From contig JBBIOU010000029.1 of assembly GCA_037443205.1 (NCBI GenBank), positions 1 through 36,417 on the forward strand: a stretch of 36,417 nt of DNA, read 5' to 3'. The notes under the pieces are model-generated. The model worked only from the letters and a program-made list of their open reading frames with translations, was not told where the DNA came from and ran no database searches. Shown one piece after another: positions 16,600 to 24,755 of this stretch; position 1 is the stretch's first letter; every line of letters starts with the position of its first letter. This DNA is from JBBIOU01 sp037443205. Its GTDB lineage: Bacteria > Bacteroidota > Bacteroidia > Flavobacteriales_D > UBA2798. The position numbers were made by a program, and so were the translations under genes.

Positions 16600-16692
16600 C
16601 ATCGTTCAAAAACTTTTTGCAGGTGCGCGGTATCAATTAAGGCTGCTTTTTATAATTTAGCGCAAAAATGTTTAACTAAAAAAAATTACGCT

Positions 16693-17628
16693 ATGAAAGT
16701 TACTGTTGTTGGTGCAGGTGCAGTAGGCGCAAGTTGTGCCGAATATATTGCTATTAAAAATTTTGCTTCCGAAGTGGTATTGGTTGATATTAAAGAAGGC
16801 TTTGCCGAGGGTAAGGCAATGGATTTGATGCAATGTGCGGCTTTAAACGGATTTGATACAAAAATTTCGGGTACAACCAACGATTACAGTAAAACTGCAG
16901 GCAGCGATGTAGCAGTTATTACATCGGGTATTCCTCGCAAACCCGGCATGACCCGCGAAGAATTGATAGGTATAAATGCAGGTATCGTAAAAGAAGTTTG
17001 TGCAAACTTAATAAAACATTCGCCCCATGTTATTTTGATTGTTGTTAGCAATCCCATGGATACCATGACCTATTTAGCGCATAAATGCACCTCATTGCCC
17101 AAACACAGAATTATCGGTATGGGCGGGGCATTAGATAGTGCAAGGTTTAAGTACAGGCTTGCCGAAGCCTTAGCTTGTCCTGCTTCTGATGTGGATGGTA
17201 TGGTAATCGCAGCACATAGCGATACAGGTATGCTTCCGCTGATAGATAAAGCTACGCGCAACGGGGTGTCTGTATCTAAGTTTCTGTCGCCCGAACGGAT
17301 GCAAAAAATTGTTGAAGATACTAAAGTAGGTGGAGCCACTTTAACTGCTCTGCTGGGTACTTCTGCCTGGTATGCACCGGGGGCTGCTGTATCTGAAATA
17401 GTTAGAGCCATTGCACAGGATAGCAAAAAAATGATTCCTTGTTCGTTAATGTTGGAGGGCGAATACGGACAAAATGATATTTGTTTAGGAGTGCCTTGTA
17501 TTATTGGTAAAAACGGTGTAGAAAAAATAGTTGAAATTGAACTTACCGAAACTGAAAAAACCAAATTCAAAGAAAGCGCAGATAGCGTAAGAGCCGTAAA
17601 TGCTTTGTTGAACTCGGTTGTTGCTTAA
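16693..17628 (+). CDS. mdh: Malate dehydrogenase
   Basis: 311 residues, LDH/MDH superfamily. Residues 7-14 (GAGAVGAS) form the NAD-binding loop and VLVDIKEG places the Asp that selects NAD. GIPRKPGMTREELIGIN carries the substrate Arg82 and Arg88 of the mobile loop, VSNPMD binds cofactor, and D148/R151 (ALDSARF) with His175 form the catalytic set. The Arg at the specificity position and the GMTREEL loop indicate malate rather than lactate. It interconverts malate and oxaloacetate in the citric acid cycle. The catalytic His lies in AAHSDTGM where GGHGDTM is common in the family; the His-x-Asp pair is kept. Length is normal and it seems monocistronic. Confidence 0.95.
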   Translation: MKVTVVGAGAVGASCAEYIAIKNFASEVVLVDIKEGFAEGKAMDLMQCAALNGFDTKISGTTNDYSKTAGSDVAVITSGIPRKPGMTREELIGINAGIVKEVCANLIKHSPHVILIVVSNPMDTMTYLAHKCTSLPKHRIIGMGGALDSARFKYRLAEALACPASDVDGMVIAAHSDTGMLPLIDKATRNGVSVSKFLSPERMQKIVEDTKVGGATLTALLGTSAWYAPGAAVSEIVRAIAQDSKKMIPCSLMLEGEYGQNDICLGVPCIIGKNGVEKIVEIELTETEKTKFKESADSVRAVNALLNSVVA

Positions 17629-17653
17629 TATAAGTTCAATAGTTACAAGTATT

Positions 17654-17719
17654 TTTAACACATTTATCATTAGCATCGTTTGCTCGGTCAGGCAGTTTAT
17701 TCATGTCTGATGTGTTAAA
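17654..17719. repeat. Inverted repeat in the mdh-dnaX gap
   Basis: TTTAACACAT (17654-17663) and ATGTGTTAAA (17710-17719) are perfect 10-base inverted arms around a 46-base loop. No T run follows, so it is not a standard terminator. It may be a regulatory or chance structure. Confidence 0.4.
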
Positions 17720-17778
17720 CTTATCAACAATTAAATTTATATAGTTAACAAGACCACTGTTTAGCCATAGTAAAGCTT

Positions 17779-17786
17779 TATATTTG
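17779..17786 (+). promoter_or_regulatory. Candidate -7 element of dnaX
   Basis: TATATTTG fits TAnnTTTG; the ATG lies ten bases downstream. ACTG 19 bases upstream is a poor -33 match. If used, the 5' untranslated region would be only a few bases. Confidence 0.4.
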
Positions 17787-17796
17787 TACATTATCT

Positions 17797-18915
17797 ATGG
17801 AAAATTTCATTGTATCGGCACGTAAATACCGTCCTCAGCGGTTTGATTCAGTAGTGGGGCAGGGCGCGATAACCACAACGCTTAAGAATGCAATACAAAA
17901 CAATCACCTGGCACAGGCTTTTTTATTTTGCGGACCCCGGGGTGTAGGAAAAACAACCTGTGCACGCATTTTGGCAAAAACTATTAACTGCCTTAATTTA
18001 CAAGCCAATGGCGAAGCCTGCGATCAATGCGAAAGCTGCACATCTTTTAACGAGGGACGTTCGCTTAATATTTACGAACTGGATGCAGCTTCCAATAACA
18101 GTGTAGATGACATCAGGCAACTCATAGATCAAGTTAGTTTTGCTCCGCAATTAGGAAAATTTAAGGTATATATCATCGATGAGGTTCACATGCTCTCAAC
18201 CAGCGCCTTTAATGCCTTTTTAAAAACCCTGGAAGAACCTCCGCGCCACGCCATATTTATTTTGGCAACCACCGAAAAACATAAAATCATACCTACCATA
18301 CTTTCGCGATGCCAAATATTCGATTTTAATCGCATCAGTTTAAACGATATTGTAAACCATCTGCAAAACATTGCTCAAAACGAAGGCGTAAAGGCAGAGA
18401 CAGAGGCCTTGCACATCATCGCACAAAAAGCAGATGGAGGTTTGCGCGATGCACTCTCTATTTTTGACCAGGTAGTAAGCTTTTCGGGTAATAATTTAAC
18501 CTATAAAGCAGTAATTGAAAATCTGAATGTATTAGATTACGATTACTATTTTAAGGTTACAGATTATATGCTTGCAGCAGATATTAAAAATACACTGCTA
18601 ACGCTGAATGATATTTTAAGACACGGTTTTGATGCGCATCTATTTATAAACGGATTAGCAGCACACCTGCGCGATTTAATGGTGTGCAAAGACACCGATA
18701 CACTCACCTTGTTAGAAACTACTGATGCAGTAAAAGAACGCTATAAAATACAATCGGCAAAGGCAGATATACAGTGGATATTAAAAGCCATGGATTTACT
18801 AAGCCATTGCGATGTAAATTACAAAATGGCTAAAAATCAACGCTTGTTGGTAGAACTTACCCTTATGCAAGTTTGCTCGATAGATTTATCGGCCGAAAAA
18901 AAAAAATTGAATTAA
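17797..18915 (+). CDS. dnaX: DNA polymerase III gamma/tau subunit, zero-frame (gamma-length) product
   Basis: 372 residues in the zero frame. SARKYRPQRFDSVVGQ is the canonical start; Walker A is CGPRGVGKTTCARI, the zinc module is CDQCESC with an upstream Cys, Walker B is VYIIDEVHML, sensor 1 is FILATTEKHKIIPTILSRCQIFDF, and DGGLRDALSIFDQ is sensor 2. It is the ATPase of the clamp-loader complex. The frame ends three codons after an A11 run (18896-18906). The next 217 codons, in the -1 frame, look like the missing tau C-terminus. I infer that a shorter gamma-like form and a 586-residue tau form are both made, or that the run contains a sequence error. Confidence 0.93.
   Translation: MENFIVSARKYRPQRFDSVVGQGAITTTLKNAIQNNHLAQAFLFCGPRGVGKTTCARILAKTINCLNLQANGEACDQCESCTSFNEGRSLNIYELDAASNNSVDDIRQLIDQVSFAPQLGKFKVYIIDEVHMLSTSAFNAFLKTLEEPPRHAIFILATTEKHKIIPTILSRCQIFDFNRISLNDIVNHLQNIAQNEGVKAETEALHIIAQKADGGLRDALSIFDQVVSFSGNNLTYKAVIENLNVLDYDYYFKVTDYMLAADIKNTLLTLNDILRHGFDAHLFINGLAAHLRDLMVCKDTDTLTLLETTDAVKERYKIQSAKADIQWILKAMDLLSHCDVNYKMAKNQRLLVELTLMQVCSIDLSAEKKKLN
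18896..18906 (+). other. A11 slippery run in dnaX
   Basis: Eleven consecutive A after ggccg. The zero frame reads GAA AAA AAA AAA TTG AAT TAA; a -1 shift, or one extra A in the transcript, reads on as AAA ATT GAA TTA ACA. Poly-A slippage in dnaX is documented in other bacteria (ribosomal in Escherichia coli, transcriptional in Thermus). Confidence 0.7.
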
Positions 18916-19556
18916 CACCCATACTTCCTCCCCCCGGTGGCGCTGATGCCCAATATCTTTTTGCACAATCGCTCTCGCGTTCAGCAAGTACAAAAAACTA
19001 CTCCAATGCTGCTGTAAAAGCAAAACCCGAATTAAAAGCGAATCAAATCACATCTCATTTGCCTATCACCAATGACCTTACTAAACTTAAATCAGTTTCA
19101 ATCAGCAGTATTACTACAAAAATAAACGAAACACAAACCGACATTTATAATGATACAAGTTTATCAGAAGCAGAAAACAATACGGTAACTACCCCACTCG
19201 ATACACAAAAATTTTATGAAACCTGGATAGTTCTGTGCAACAACCTGAAACAACAAGGAAAAGAATCTCTGTACGTAACACTTACAGCCAGAAAACCCGA
19301 ATTACTTGAAAACGGAACCATACAACTGAATATAGATAATAAAACACAACAACAAGCCATTGAAAGAGACAAAACATATCTACTCGATTTTTTACGTGAA
19401 AAATTAAATAATCACCAAATCACCATAGTAACCAACATTGATCAGAGTAACGATGCAGTTGCCCTGTACACCAACAAAGATAAATTTAAAAGATTAGCAG
19501 AGAAAAATCCGCTGTTGATTGAATTGCAAAAAAGATTAAATCTGGATATTGACTGA
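18897..19556 (+). CDS. dnaX: Tau-specific C-terminal part of dnaX (-1 frame)
   Basis: About 220 codons open in the -1 frame after the A11 run. A linker of roughly 100 residues starting ELTPILPPPGG and rich in Ser/Thr/Asn leads to a compact domain, FYETWIVLCNNLKQQGKESL, then GTIQLNIDNKTQQQAIERD and a LLDFLREKLNNHQITI segment. This is the layout of the tau C-terminus in Bacteroidota, which binds the polymerase and helicase. No Met codon occurs in the whole stretch, so it cannot be started independently from ATG and must be joined to the upstream part. Joined length would be 586 residues, near the usual size of full-length DnaX in this phylum. Pseudogenisation is unlikely given the intact frame. 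Confidence 0.8.
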   Translation, partial: KKKIELTPILPPPGGADAQYLFAQSLSRSASTKNYSNAAVKAKPELKANQITSHLPITNDLTKLKSVSISSITTKINETQTDIYNDTSLSEAENNTVTTPLDTQKFYETWIVLCNNLKQQGKESLYVTLTARKPELLENGTIQLNIDNKTQQQAIERDKTYLLDFLREKLNNHQITIVTNIDQSNDAVALYTNKDKFKRLAEKNPLLIELQKRLNLDID

Positions 19557-19593
19557 TATAAAACCTTGTCTTTTTTCTGTTAAAAATATTCCC

Positions 19594-19624
19594 TTTATGC
19601 ATCATTAACATTTCATTATTTTTG
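19594..19624 (+). promoter_or_regulatory. Candidate promoter of ligA
   Basis: TTTA (19594-19597), a 19-base spacer and TATTTTTG (19617-19624) fit the Bacteroidota promoter pattern with one mismatch in the -33 element. The ATG is only four bases after the -7 element, which would give a leaderless or nearly leaderless transcript. Confidence 0.4.
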
Positions 19625-19628
19625 TAAT

Positions 19629-21644
19629 ATGACAACCGAAGAGGCGCACAAGCGGATAGAATACCTTACACAGGAACTCAACCGACATAATTATTTATAT
19701 TACGTTAAACATAGTCCCGAAATAAGCGACTATGATTTTGACAAATTACTTGAAGAACTGCAAACCTTAGAGAAACAATACCCTCAATTTCTAAAGCCGG
19801 ATTCGCCCACACAAAGAGTAGGGGGAGAGGTAACCAAAGAATTTCCGGTAGTAAAGCATAAATATCCGATGCTATCATTAGCAAATTCATACAGCATAGA
19901 AGAAATAATAGAATTTGAAAACAGAATTAAAAAACTCATCGAAAGCCGGGTAGAATATGTTTGCGAATTAAAATATGATGGTGTTGCTATTGGTATAACC
20001 TATCTGAATGGTAAATTTTACAGGGCAGTAACCAGAGGTGACGGAGAACAAGGAGAAGATATTACACCCAATGTAAAAACCATACGTTCTATACCGCTTC
20101 AATTACAGGGAAATGATTACCCTGCCGAATTTGAAATACGGGGAGAAATATTTTTTCCGCGCAAAAACTTTGAAAAACTCAACAAAGAAAGAGAAGAATC
20201 GGGAGAAACTTTATTTGCCAATCCGCGCAATACGGCCTCAGGAACTTTAAAAATGCAAGATTCTGCGGTGGTTGCCAAACGGGGGTTAGACTGCTATTTG
20301 TATGGAATATATGGTGATAATTTACCGTTTACTTCGCATGCACAAGCCATACAGAAAGCAGGCGAATGGGGATTTAAAATACCTCCTGTCGAAAAAAAAT
20401 ATATAGCCATTTGCAAAACAGTTGACGATATAGTAGCATTTATTAATTACTGGGAAATAGAACGAAAAAATTTACCATTTGACATAGACGGTATAGTAAT
20501 TAAAGTAAATGATTATGCACAACAGCAAGAGTTGGGTTTTACTGCCAAATCGCCCCGCTGGGCAATAGCATATAAGTATAAGGCCGAGCGTGTTTCTACA
20601 CAATTACTAAGTATCGTTTATCAGGTAGGACGTACCGGTGCAATTACCCCGGTGGCCAACTTAAATCCGATATTGCTGGGAGGTACCATCGTAAAAAGAG
20701 CTTCACTGCACAATGCCGACCAGATAGAAAAATTAGGTCTTTGCGCAGGCGATTATGTATGGGTTGAAAAAGGCGGAGAAATAATTCCTAAAATTGTTGG
20801 TATAGATACAACTAAACCCCGCGATACAACACAGCCGATAAAATACATAGATACCTGCCCGGAATGTAATACGCCCCTTGTTCGCAACGAAGGTGAAGCA
20901 CTGCATTACTGCCCCAATGAATTTTCGTGCCCGCCACAGATAATAGGAAAAATCATACATTTTACCTCACGCAAAGCCATGAATATTGAAGGGCTTGGCG
21001 AAGAAACCATTGACCAACTCTATCAGGCCGGGTTAATAAAAAATATAGCCGATATCTACGATTTAAAAAAAGCACAATTACTGCCTTTAGAGCGCATGGC
21101 TGAAAAATCAGTTACCAATCTTTTACAAGGTATAGAAAACTCTAAAAAGATACCCTTTGAGCGCGTATTGTTTGCCTTAGGAATACGCTATGTTGGTGAA
21201 ACTGTAGCCAAAAAACTGGCAAAACATTTTAAATCGCTTGATAACATAATCAATGCCCGCTATGAAGAATTACTTACTGTAGATGAAGTAGGCGAAAAAA
21301 TTGCTGAAAGCGTAGTAAATTATTTTCATGAAATATATAACCTGCAAATTGTTGAAAGACTAAAACTAGCAGGTTTACAAACGGAATTAAAAACCAATGA
21401 AGCAGTTCTTTCTGAAAAGCTTAAAGGAATTACATTTGTTGTTTCAGGTACATTTAAATATTTTTCGCGGGATGGCATTAAGCAAACCATCGAACAGCAT
21501 GGCGGAAAAGTATCGGGCTCTGTTTCGAAAAATACCGGCTATCTTGTGGCAGGAGAAGATATGGGACCGGCAAAACTGCTCAAAGCACAAGAATTGGGTA
21601 TAAAAATAATTAATGAAACCGAATTTAAAAATCTTATAGCTTAA
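19629..21644 (+). CDS. ligA: NAD-dependent DNA ligase LigA
   Basis: 671 residues, the normal size. The N-terminal Ia domain has the NYLYYVKHSPEISDYDFD motif that binds NMN. The adenylation site is CELKYDGVAIG with Lys115 as nucleophile, and RGEIFFPRKNFEKLN and IDGIVIKVND follow. The OB fold contains VGRTGAITPVANLNP. The zinc finger is CPECNTPLVRNEG with a later HYCPNEFSCP. Helix-hairpin-helix repeats (IEGLGEETIDQLYQAG; ALGIRYVGETVAKKLA) and a C-terminal BRCT domain (GITFVVSGTFKYFSRDGIKQ) complete it. It seals nicks in replication and repair using NAD. It heads a tight operon with the next three genes. All functional motifs are intact. Confidence 0.97.
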   Translation: MTTEEAHKRIEYLTQELNRHNYLYYVKHSPEISDYDFDKLLEELQTLEKQYPQFLKPDSPTQRVGGEVTKEFPVVKHKYPMLSLANSYSIEEIIEFENRIKKLIESRVEYVCELKYDGVAIGITYLNGKFYRAVTRGDGEQGEDITPNVKTIRSIPLQLQGNDYPAEFEIRGEIFFPRKNFEKLNKEREESGETLFANPRNTASGTLKMQDSAVVAKRGLDCYLYGIYGDNLPFTSHAQAIQKAGEWGFKIPPVEKKYIAICKTVDDIVAFINYWEIERKNLPFDIDGIVIKVNDYAQQQELGFTAKSPRWAIAYKYKAERVSTQLLSIVYQVGRTGAITPVANLNPILLGGTIVKRASLHNADQIEKLGLCAGDYVWVEKGGEIIPKIVGIDTTKPRDTTQPIKYIDTCPECNTPLVRNEGEALHYCPNEFSCPPQIIGKIIHFTSRKAMNIEGLGEETIDQLYQAGLIKNIADIYDLKKAQLLPLERMAEKSVTNLLQGIENSKKIPFERVLFALGIRYVGETVAKKLAKHFKSLDNIINARYEELLTVDEVGEKIAESVVNYFHEIYNLQIVERLKLAGLQTELKTNEAVLSEKLKGITFVVSGTFKYFSRDGIKQTIEQHGGKVSGSVSKNTGYLVAGEDMGPAKLLKAQELGIKIINETEFKNLIA

Positions 21645-21652
21645 AAACAGAA

Positions 21653-22201
21653 ATGTTTTACAATATTAAAAAAATAATATCCATGCGTGCAATGCGAAAT
21701 GAGTTTAATGCTCTTAAACGCAAAAGCAAGGTAATTAATCTTGCCGAAGCACGCTCGGTAGCCTTATTGTATAAAGTAGATGACGAAAAAAAATACAACA
21801 TCATCAAAAACTATGTAAAACATCTTAAAGAAGAAGAAGGTATAAAAAAAATAATAGCAATAGGCTATGTGCCTGCCAAAATAATTCCCGATTATCTGAA
21901 ACCCCGACTTGAATTTGAATTTTTTTGTAATAAAGACTTAACCTGGAAAGGCAAGCCCCGGGGAAATTTTATTAATAATTTTAAATACGATGATTATGAT
22001 ATACTCATAGATTTAGAAAGCGAAGAGATAATTCCCTTGCGATATCTGCTTAATTGGAGCAAGGCAAAGTTTAAGGTAGGATTTTATGATAAAGAATTTG
22101 AATGTTATTACGATTTGATGATACATATACCCAACAAAGATTTGAGTGATTTCATTTCGCAAACCAATTATTATTTATCAATCATTAATAAAGCAATATG
22201 A
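21653..22201 (+). CDS. Conserved Bacteroidota protein (DUF6913-like)
   Basis: 182 residues, without signal peptide or membrane segment. Features are a basic N-terminal helix (MRAMRNEFNALKRKSKVI), LAEARSVALLYKVDDEKKYN, a central IKKIIAIGYVP strand, YDDYDILIDLESEEIIPLRYLL and KFKVGFYDKEFECYYDLMIH, a pattern I recall as DUF6913. It starts 8 bases after ligA and its TGA overlaps the dapA start as ATGA, so translation is probably coupled. The fold resembles the acceptor-like half of some GT9 proteins in the DILIDL...ARFKVG-type segments, but this is only an impression. Function is unknown. Confidence 0.75.
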   Translation: MFYNIKKIISMRAMRNEFNALKRKSKVINLAEARSVALLYKVDDEKKYNIIKNYVKHLKEEEGIKKIIAIGYVPAKIIPDYLKPRLEFEFFCNKDLTWKGKPRGNFINNFKYDDYDILIDLESEEIIPLRYLLNWSKAKFKVGFYDKEFECYYDLMIHIPNKDLSDFISQTNYYLSIINKAI

Positions 22202-23091
22202 TGGAAAAATTAAAAGGCATGGGAGTAGCACTTGTTACACCCTTTAATGAAAATAAAGAAATAGATTTTGCATCACTCGAACGCATCGTAAAACATGTTA
22301 TGGCCGGTGGGGCAAATTATTTGGTTGTACAAGGAACAACAGGCGAATCAGTTACTATAAAATCTGAAGAAAAAAGAGCCATACTCGATTTTATATTAGA
22401 AATAAATAATAAAAGATTGCCGGTGGTATATGGTGTTGGCGGATATGATACGCGCGAAATATTAGAAGTATTTGATGAATTTGATTTTACAGGAATAGAC
22501 GCGATACTTTCGGTTAGCCCTTATTATAATAAGCCTACTCAGGAAGGACTCTACCAGCACTACAAGGAAATTAATAAATATGCACCGCGCCCTGTTATTT
22601 TATATAATGTTCCCGGAAGAACAGGCAGAAACATGCAGGCAGATACAACCCTACGTATAGCACAAGATTGTAAAAATATTATTGGCATCAAAGAAGCATC
22701 GGGTAGTTTTAATCAAATCATGTCTATCATTCAGAAAAAACCCAAAGATTTTTTGGTAATTTGCGGTGACGATGCCATTGCATTGCCGGCTATGTCTGTT
22801 GGGGCAACAGGTGTTATTTCGGTTATAGGCAATGCTTTTCCGAAACAATTTACAGAAATGATTCAACTCGCAGGAGAACAAAATTATATTCAAGCTAAAG
22901 CAATACATTATCAATTGCTCGATATTATACAACACCTGTTTGTAGAAAGTAATCCATCAGGTATTAAAGAAGTTCTGAAGTATATGCGTTTGTGCGAAAA
23001 CTATACACGCCTGCCTTTAGTTCCTGTTTCAGCCGACTTATCCAAAAAAATATATCAACTTTTAGCTGATTGCCCCTACATAAAAATTTAA
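22198..23091 (+). CDS. dapA: 4-hydroxy-tetrahydrodipicolinate synthase
   Basis: 297 residues, TIM barrel. GMGVALVTPFNE starts the barrel, VVQGTTGESVTIKSEEK binds pyruvate, SVSPYYNKPTQEGLYQHY follows, the catalytic Tyr136 is in LYNVPGRTGRN, and Schiff-base Lys165 is in IIGIKEASG. VICGDDAIALPAMSVGATGVISV completes the set. It condenses pyruvate with aspartate semialdehyde, the first committed step to diaminopimelate and lysine. The gene overlaps the upstream unknown gene by four bases. A second ATG follows immediately (22201) and could be the true start. The downstream lipoprotein gene starts after one base. Confidence 0.97.
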   Translation: MMEKLKGMGVALVTPFNENKEIDFASLERIVKHVMAGGANYLVVQGTTGESVTIKSEEKRAILDFILEINNKRLPVVYGVGGYDTREILEVFDEFDFTGIDAILSVSPYYNKPTQEGLYQHYKEINKYAPRPVILYNVPGRTGRNMQADTTLRIAQDCKNIIGIKEASGSFNQIMSIIQKKPKDFLVICGDDAIALPAMSVGATGVISVIGNAFPKQFTEMIQLAGEQNYIQAKAIHYQLLDIIQHLFVESNPSGIKEVLKYMRLCENYTRLPLVPVSADLSKKIYQLLADCPYIKI

Positions 23092-23092
23092 A

Positions 23093-24499
23093 ATGAAATA
23101 TATGTTACCGAATTACAATCGCAATTTATTTTACTTATATGTTTTTCTGTTTTTATTTATATTTTTTTCATGTAAAACTTCATTTAAACCCGAAAAGCCC
23201 GAAGCATCTTACGAACCAAAACCCCGAATATACGACAAACAACTGTCTTTTTTTAATCTGCCTATAGAGATTGCCACATCAGATATTGAAAAAAAAATTA
23301 ATGAGTACGTAAAAGGCACACTATACGAAGATAATAGCTTTGATGATAATAATGAAGACGGTTTAAAATGTTTGGTAAAGAAACACAGTGACATAAAACT
23401 GGATGCCTTGCAAAATCGGATTAAAATAACTGTTCCGCTTGATGTTAGCGGCAAATATAAAGCAATGGGTATTACAGTTGATTTTAAAGGTATATTATCG
23501 GCCAGCTATGTAACAGCCATTACACTGGAAGACGACTGGAAGATGAGAACAGTTACAAAATCTGCCGGACACGAATGGATAAAAAAACCAACCATTGATT
23601 TATATTTGTTTGAACTACCGGTTACTACCATTGCCGATGCAGCCATAAAGGGACAACAAACATATATATCACGCGAAATTGATAAAGCCATCAATGAATA
23701 TGTTGACTTAAAAGAGTATGCCAAAGAGTATCTCACCCCTTTATATGAACCCATTCAGGTAAGCGAAACCTACAAAACATGGTTAAAAATACAACCGGTT
23801 GAGGTTTTGGTTACACAACTTAATGCAGCTAATAAAAAAATAAAATTTGGTATGGGCTTAAAAGCATATACCGAAACAATTATCGGTAGTAAACCTTTGC
23901 CGGCTGATAAAGCCAAGGTGCCGCCCATGAAAATAGTTGAAGTTTTAAATGACGATTTTCATATTGGTTTGGCCGCATTAGTAAGTTATCAGGATGCCGC
24001 TAAATTATTGCATGAACAATTTGTTGTTACGCCTTATACTTATACTGACGGAAAAAAATCGGTAACAGTTACAGCTATTGATTTATGGGGACAAAAAAAT
24101 AAACTGGTATTGTCATTGGGTTTAAAAGGCAGCGTCAAAGGTATGATATACTTAACGGGTGTACCTTATTATGAAGCAAAATCGCGTAATATTAAAATGA
24201 GTGAAACCGATTTTCATTTAGATACAAAGAATAAATTACTTAAATCGGCTAACTGGCTTTTGCATGGAACTTTTGCTAAAAAAATAGAACAATACTTGTA
24301 CTTTGAAATAGGTAAAGAATTAGATGCCGCTAAAAAAGAGTGTCAATCTTATTTTAATAATTATGAATTAAGCAAAGGAGTTTTTTTGAATGGCAAACTT
24401 AATGAGATAGAAACAAGTAAAATATTCTTGCTGGAAGATGCTATTGTAACCATTGTTGATGTAAAAGGAAAAGCGTCAGTAAAAGTAGAAGGGATGTAG
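23093..24499 (+). CDS. DUF4403-like lipoprotein
   Basis: 468 residues. A long hydrophobic leader ends in lipobox IFFSC (Cys27). The mature part matches what I know of the DUF4403 family: LPIEIATSDIEKKINEYVKGTLYED near the N-terminus, a first beta-rich half with IKITVPLDVSGKYKAMG, a middle LYEPIQVSETYKTWLKIQPVEV and a second half with LSLGLKGSVKGMIYLTGVPYY. The two-fold pattern recalls lipid-binding tubular (SMP/BPI-like) modules proposed for related proteins, which is inference. It starts one base after dapA; an ATG at 23102 is an alternative start. Expected location is an envelope membrane. Function is unknown. Confidence 0.78.
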   Translation: MKYMLPNYNRNLFYLYVFLFLFIFFSCKTSFKPEKPEASYEPKPRIYDKQLSFFNLPIEIATSDIEKKINEYVKGTLYEDNSFDDNNEDGLKCLVKKHSDIKLDALQNRIKITVPLDVSGKYKAMGITVDFKGILSASYVTAITLEDDWKMRTVTKSAGHEWIKKPTIDLYLFELPVTTIADAAIKGQQTYISREIDKAINEYVDLKEYAKEYLTPLYEPIQVSETYKTWLKIQPVEVLVTQLNAANKKIKFGMGLKAYTETIIGSKPLPADKAKVPPMKIVEVLNDDFHIGLAALVSYQDAAKLLHEQFVVTPYTYTDGKKSVTVTAIDLWGQKNKLVLSLGLKGSVKGMIYLTGVPYYEAKSRNIKMSETDFHLDTKNKLLKSANWLLHGTFAKKIEQYLYFEIGKELDAAKKECQSYFNNYELSKGVFLNGKLNEIETSKIFLLEDAIVTIVDVKGKASVKVEGM

Positions 24500-24544
24500 A
24501 TTCCAAAAAAGTCATTAGATTTATTTCCCGGCAGTCGGGACTCT

Positions 24545-24700
24545 AAGGTTTTGTAAGAAATTTCTTACCATATTATCTAATTTTGGTGTAGGAAATTTTA
24601 ACAAAATCTAAAACAAGGTTAACCCCCAATACCGCCCAGATACATACACACTTGCATCAGCCCTCGAAAAATTCAGTGGCTGATAACAATTTTGGGGTAA
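24545..24700. repeat. Dispersed palindromic intergenic element, copy 2
   Basis: Partner of 15844-15970 in a convergent gap. Blocks in order are AAGGTTTT, palindrome GTAAGAAATTTCTTAC (24553-24568), TCTAAAAC, GGTTAACCCCC (24617-24627), ACTTGCATCAG, a hairpin ATCAGCC/GGCTGAT (24656-24662 with 24678-24684) and ACAATTTTGGGGT. Distances between blocks from GGTTAACC onward match the other copy within one base. About 30 extra bases lie between the palindrome and TCTAAA. The apical loop is the reverse complement of the other copy's loop. Confidence 0.65.
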
Positions 24701-24755
24701 AAAAATGCGCCCCTATTATTTAACAGGAGCGCACTAAGAATAAAAAAAATTAAGT

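Noticed and set aside
18873..19556. Independent gene starting at TTG 18873
   Set aside because: The start lies inside dnaX, the frame has no Met codon, and the product is the tau C-terminus; better explained by frame slippage.
23209..23754. Minus-strand open frames within the DUF4403-like gene
   Set aside because: Shadow frames opposite a well-supported coding sequence; no signal or motif.
24520..24545. Short hairpin CCCG/CGGG after the DUF4403-like gene
   Set aside because: Four-base arms with no T run; not convincing as a terminator.
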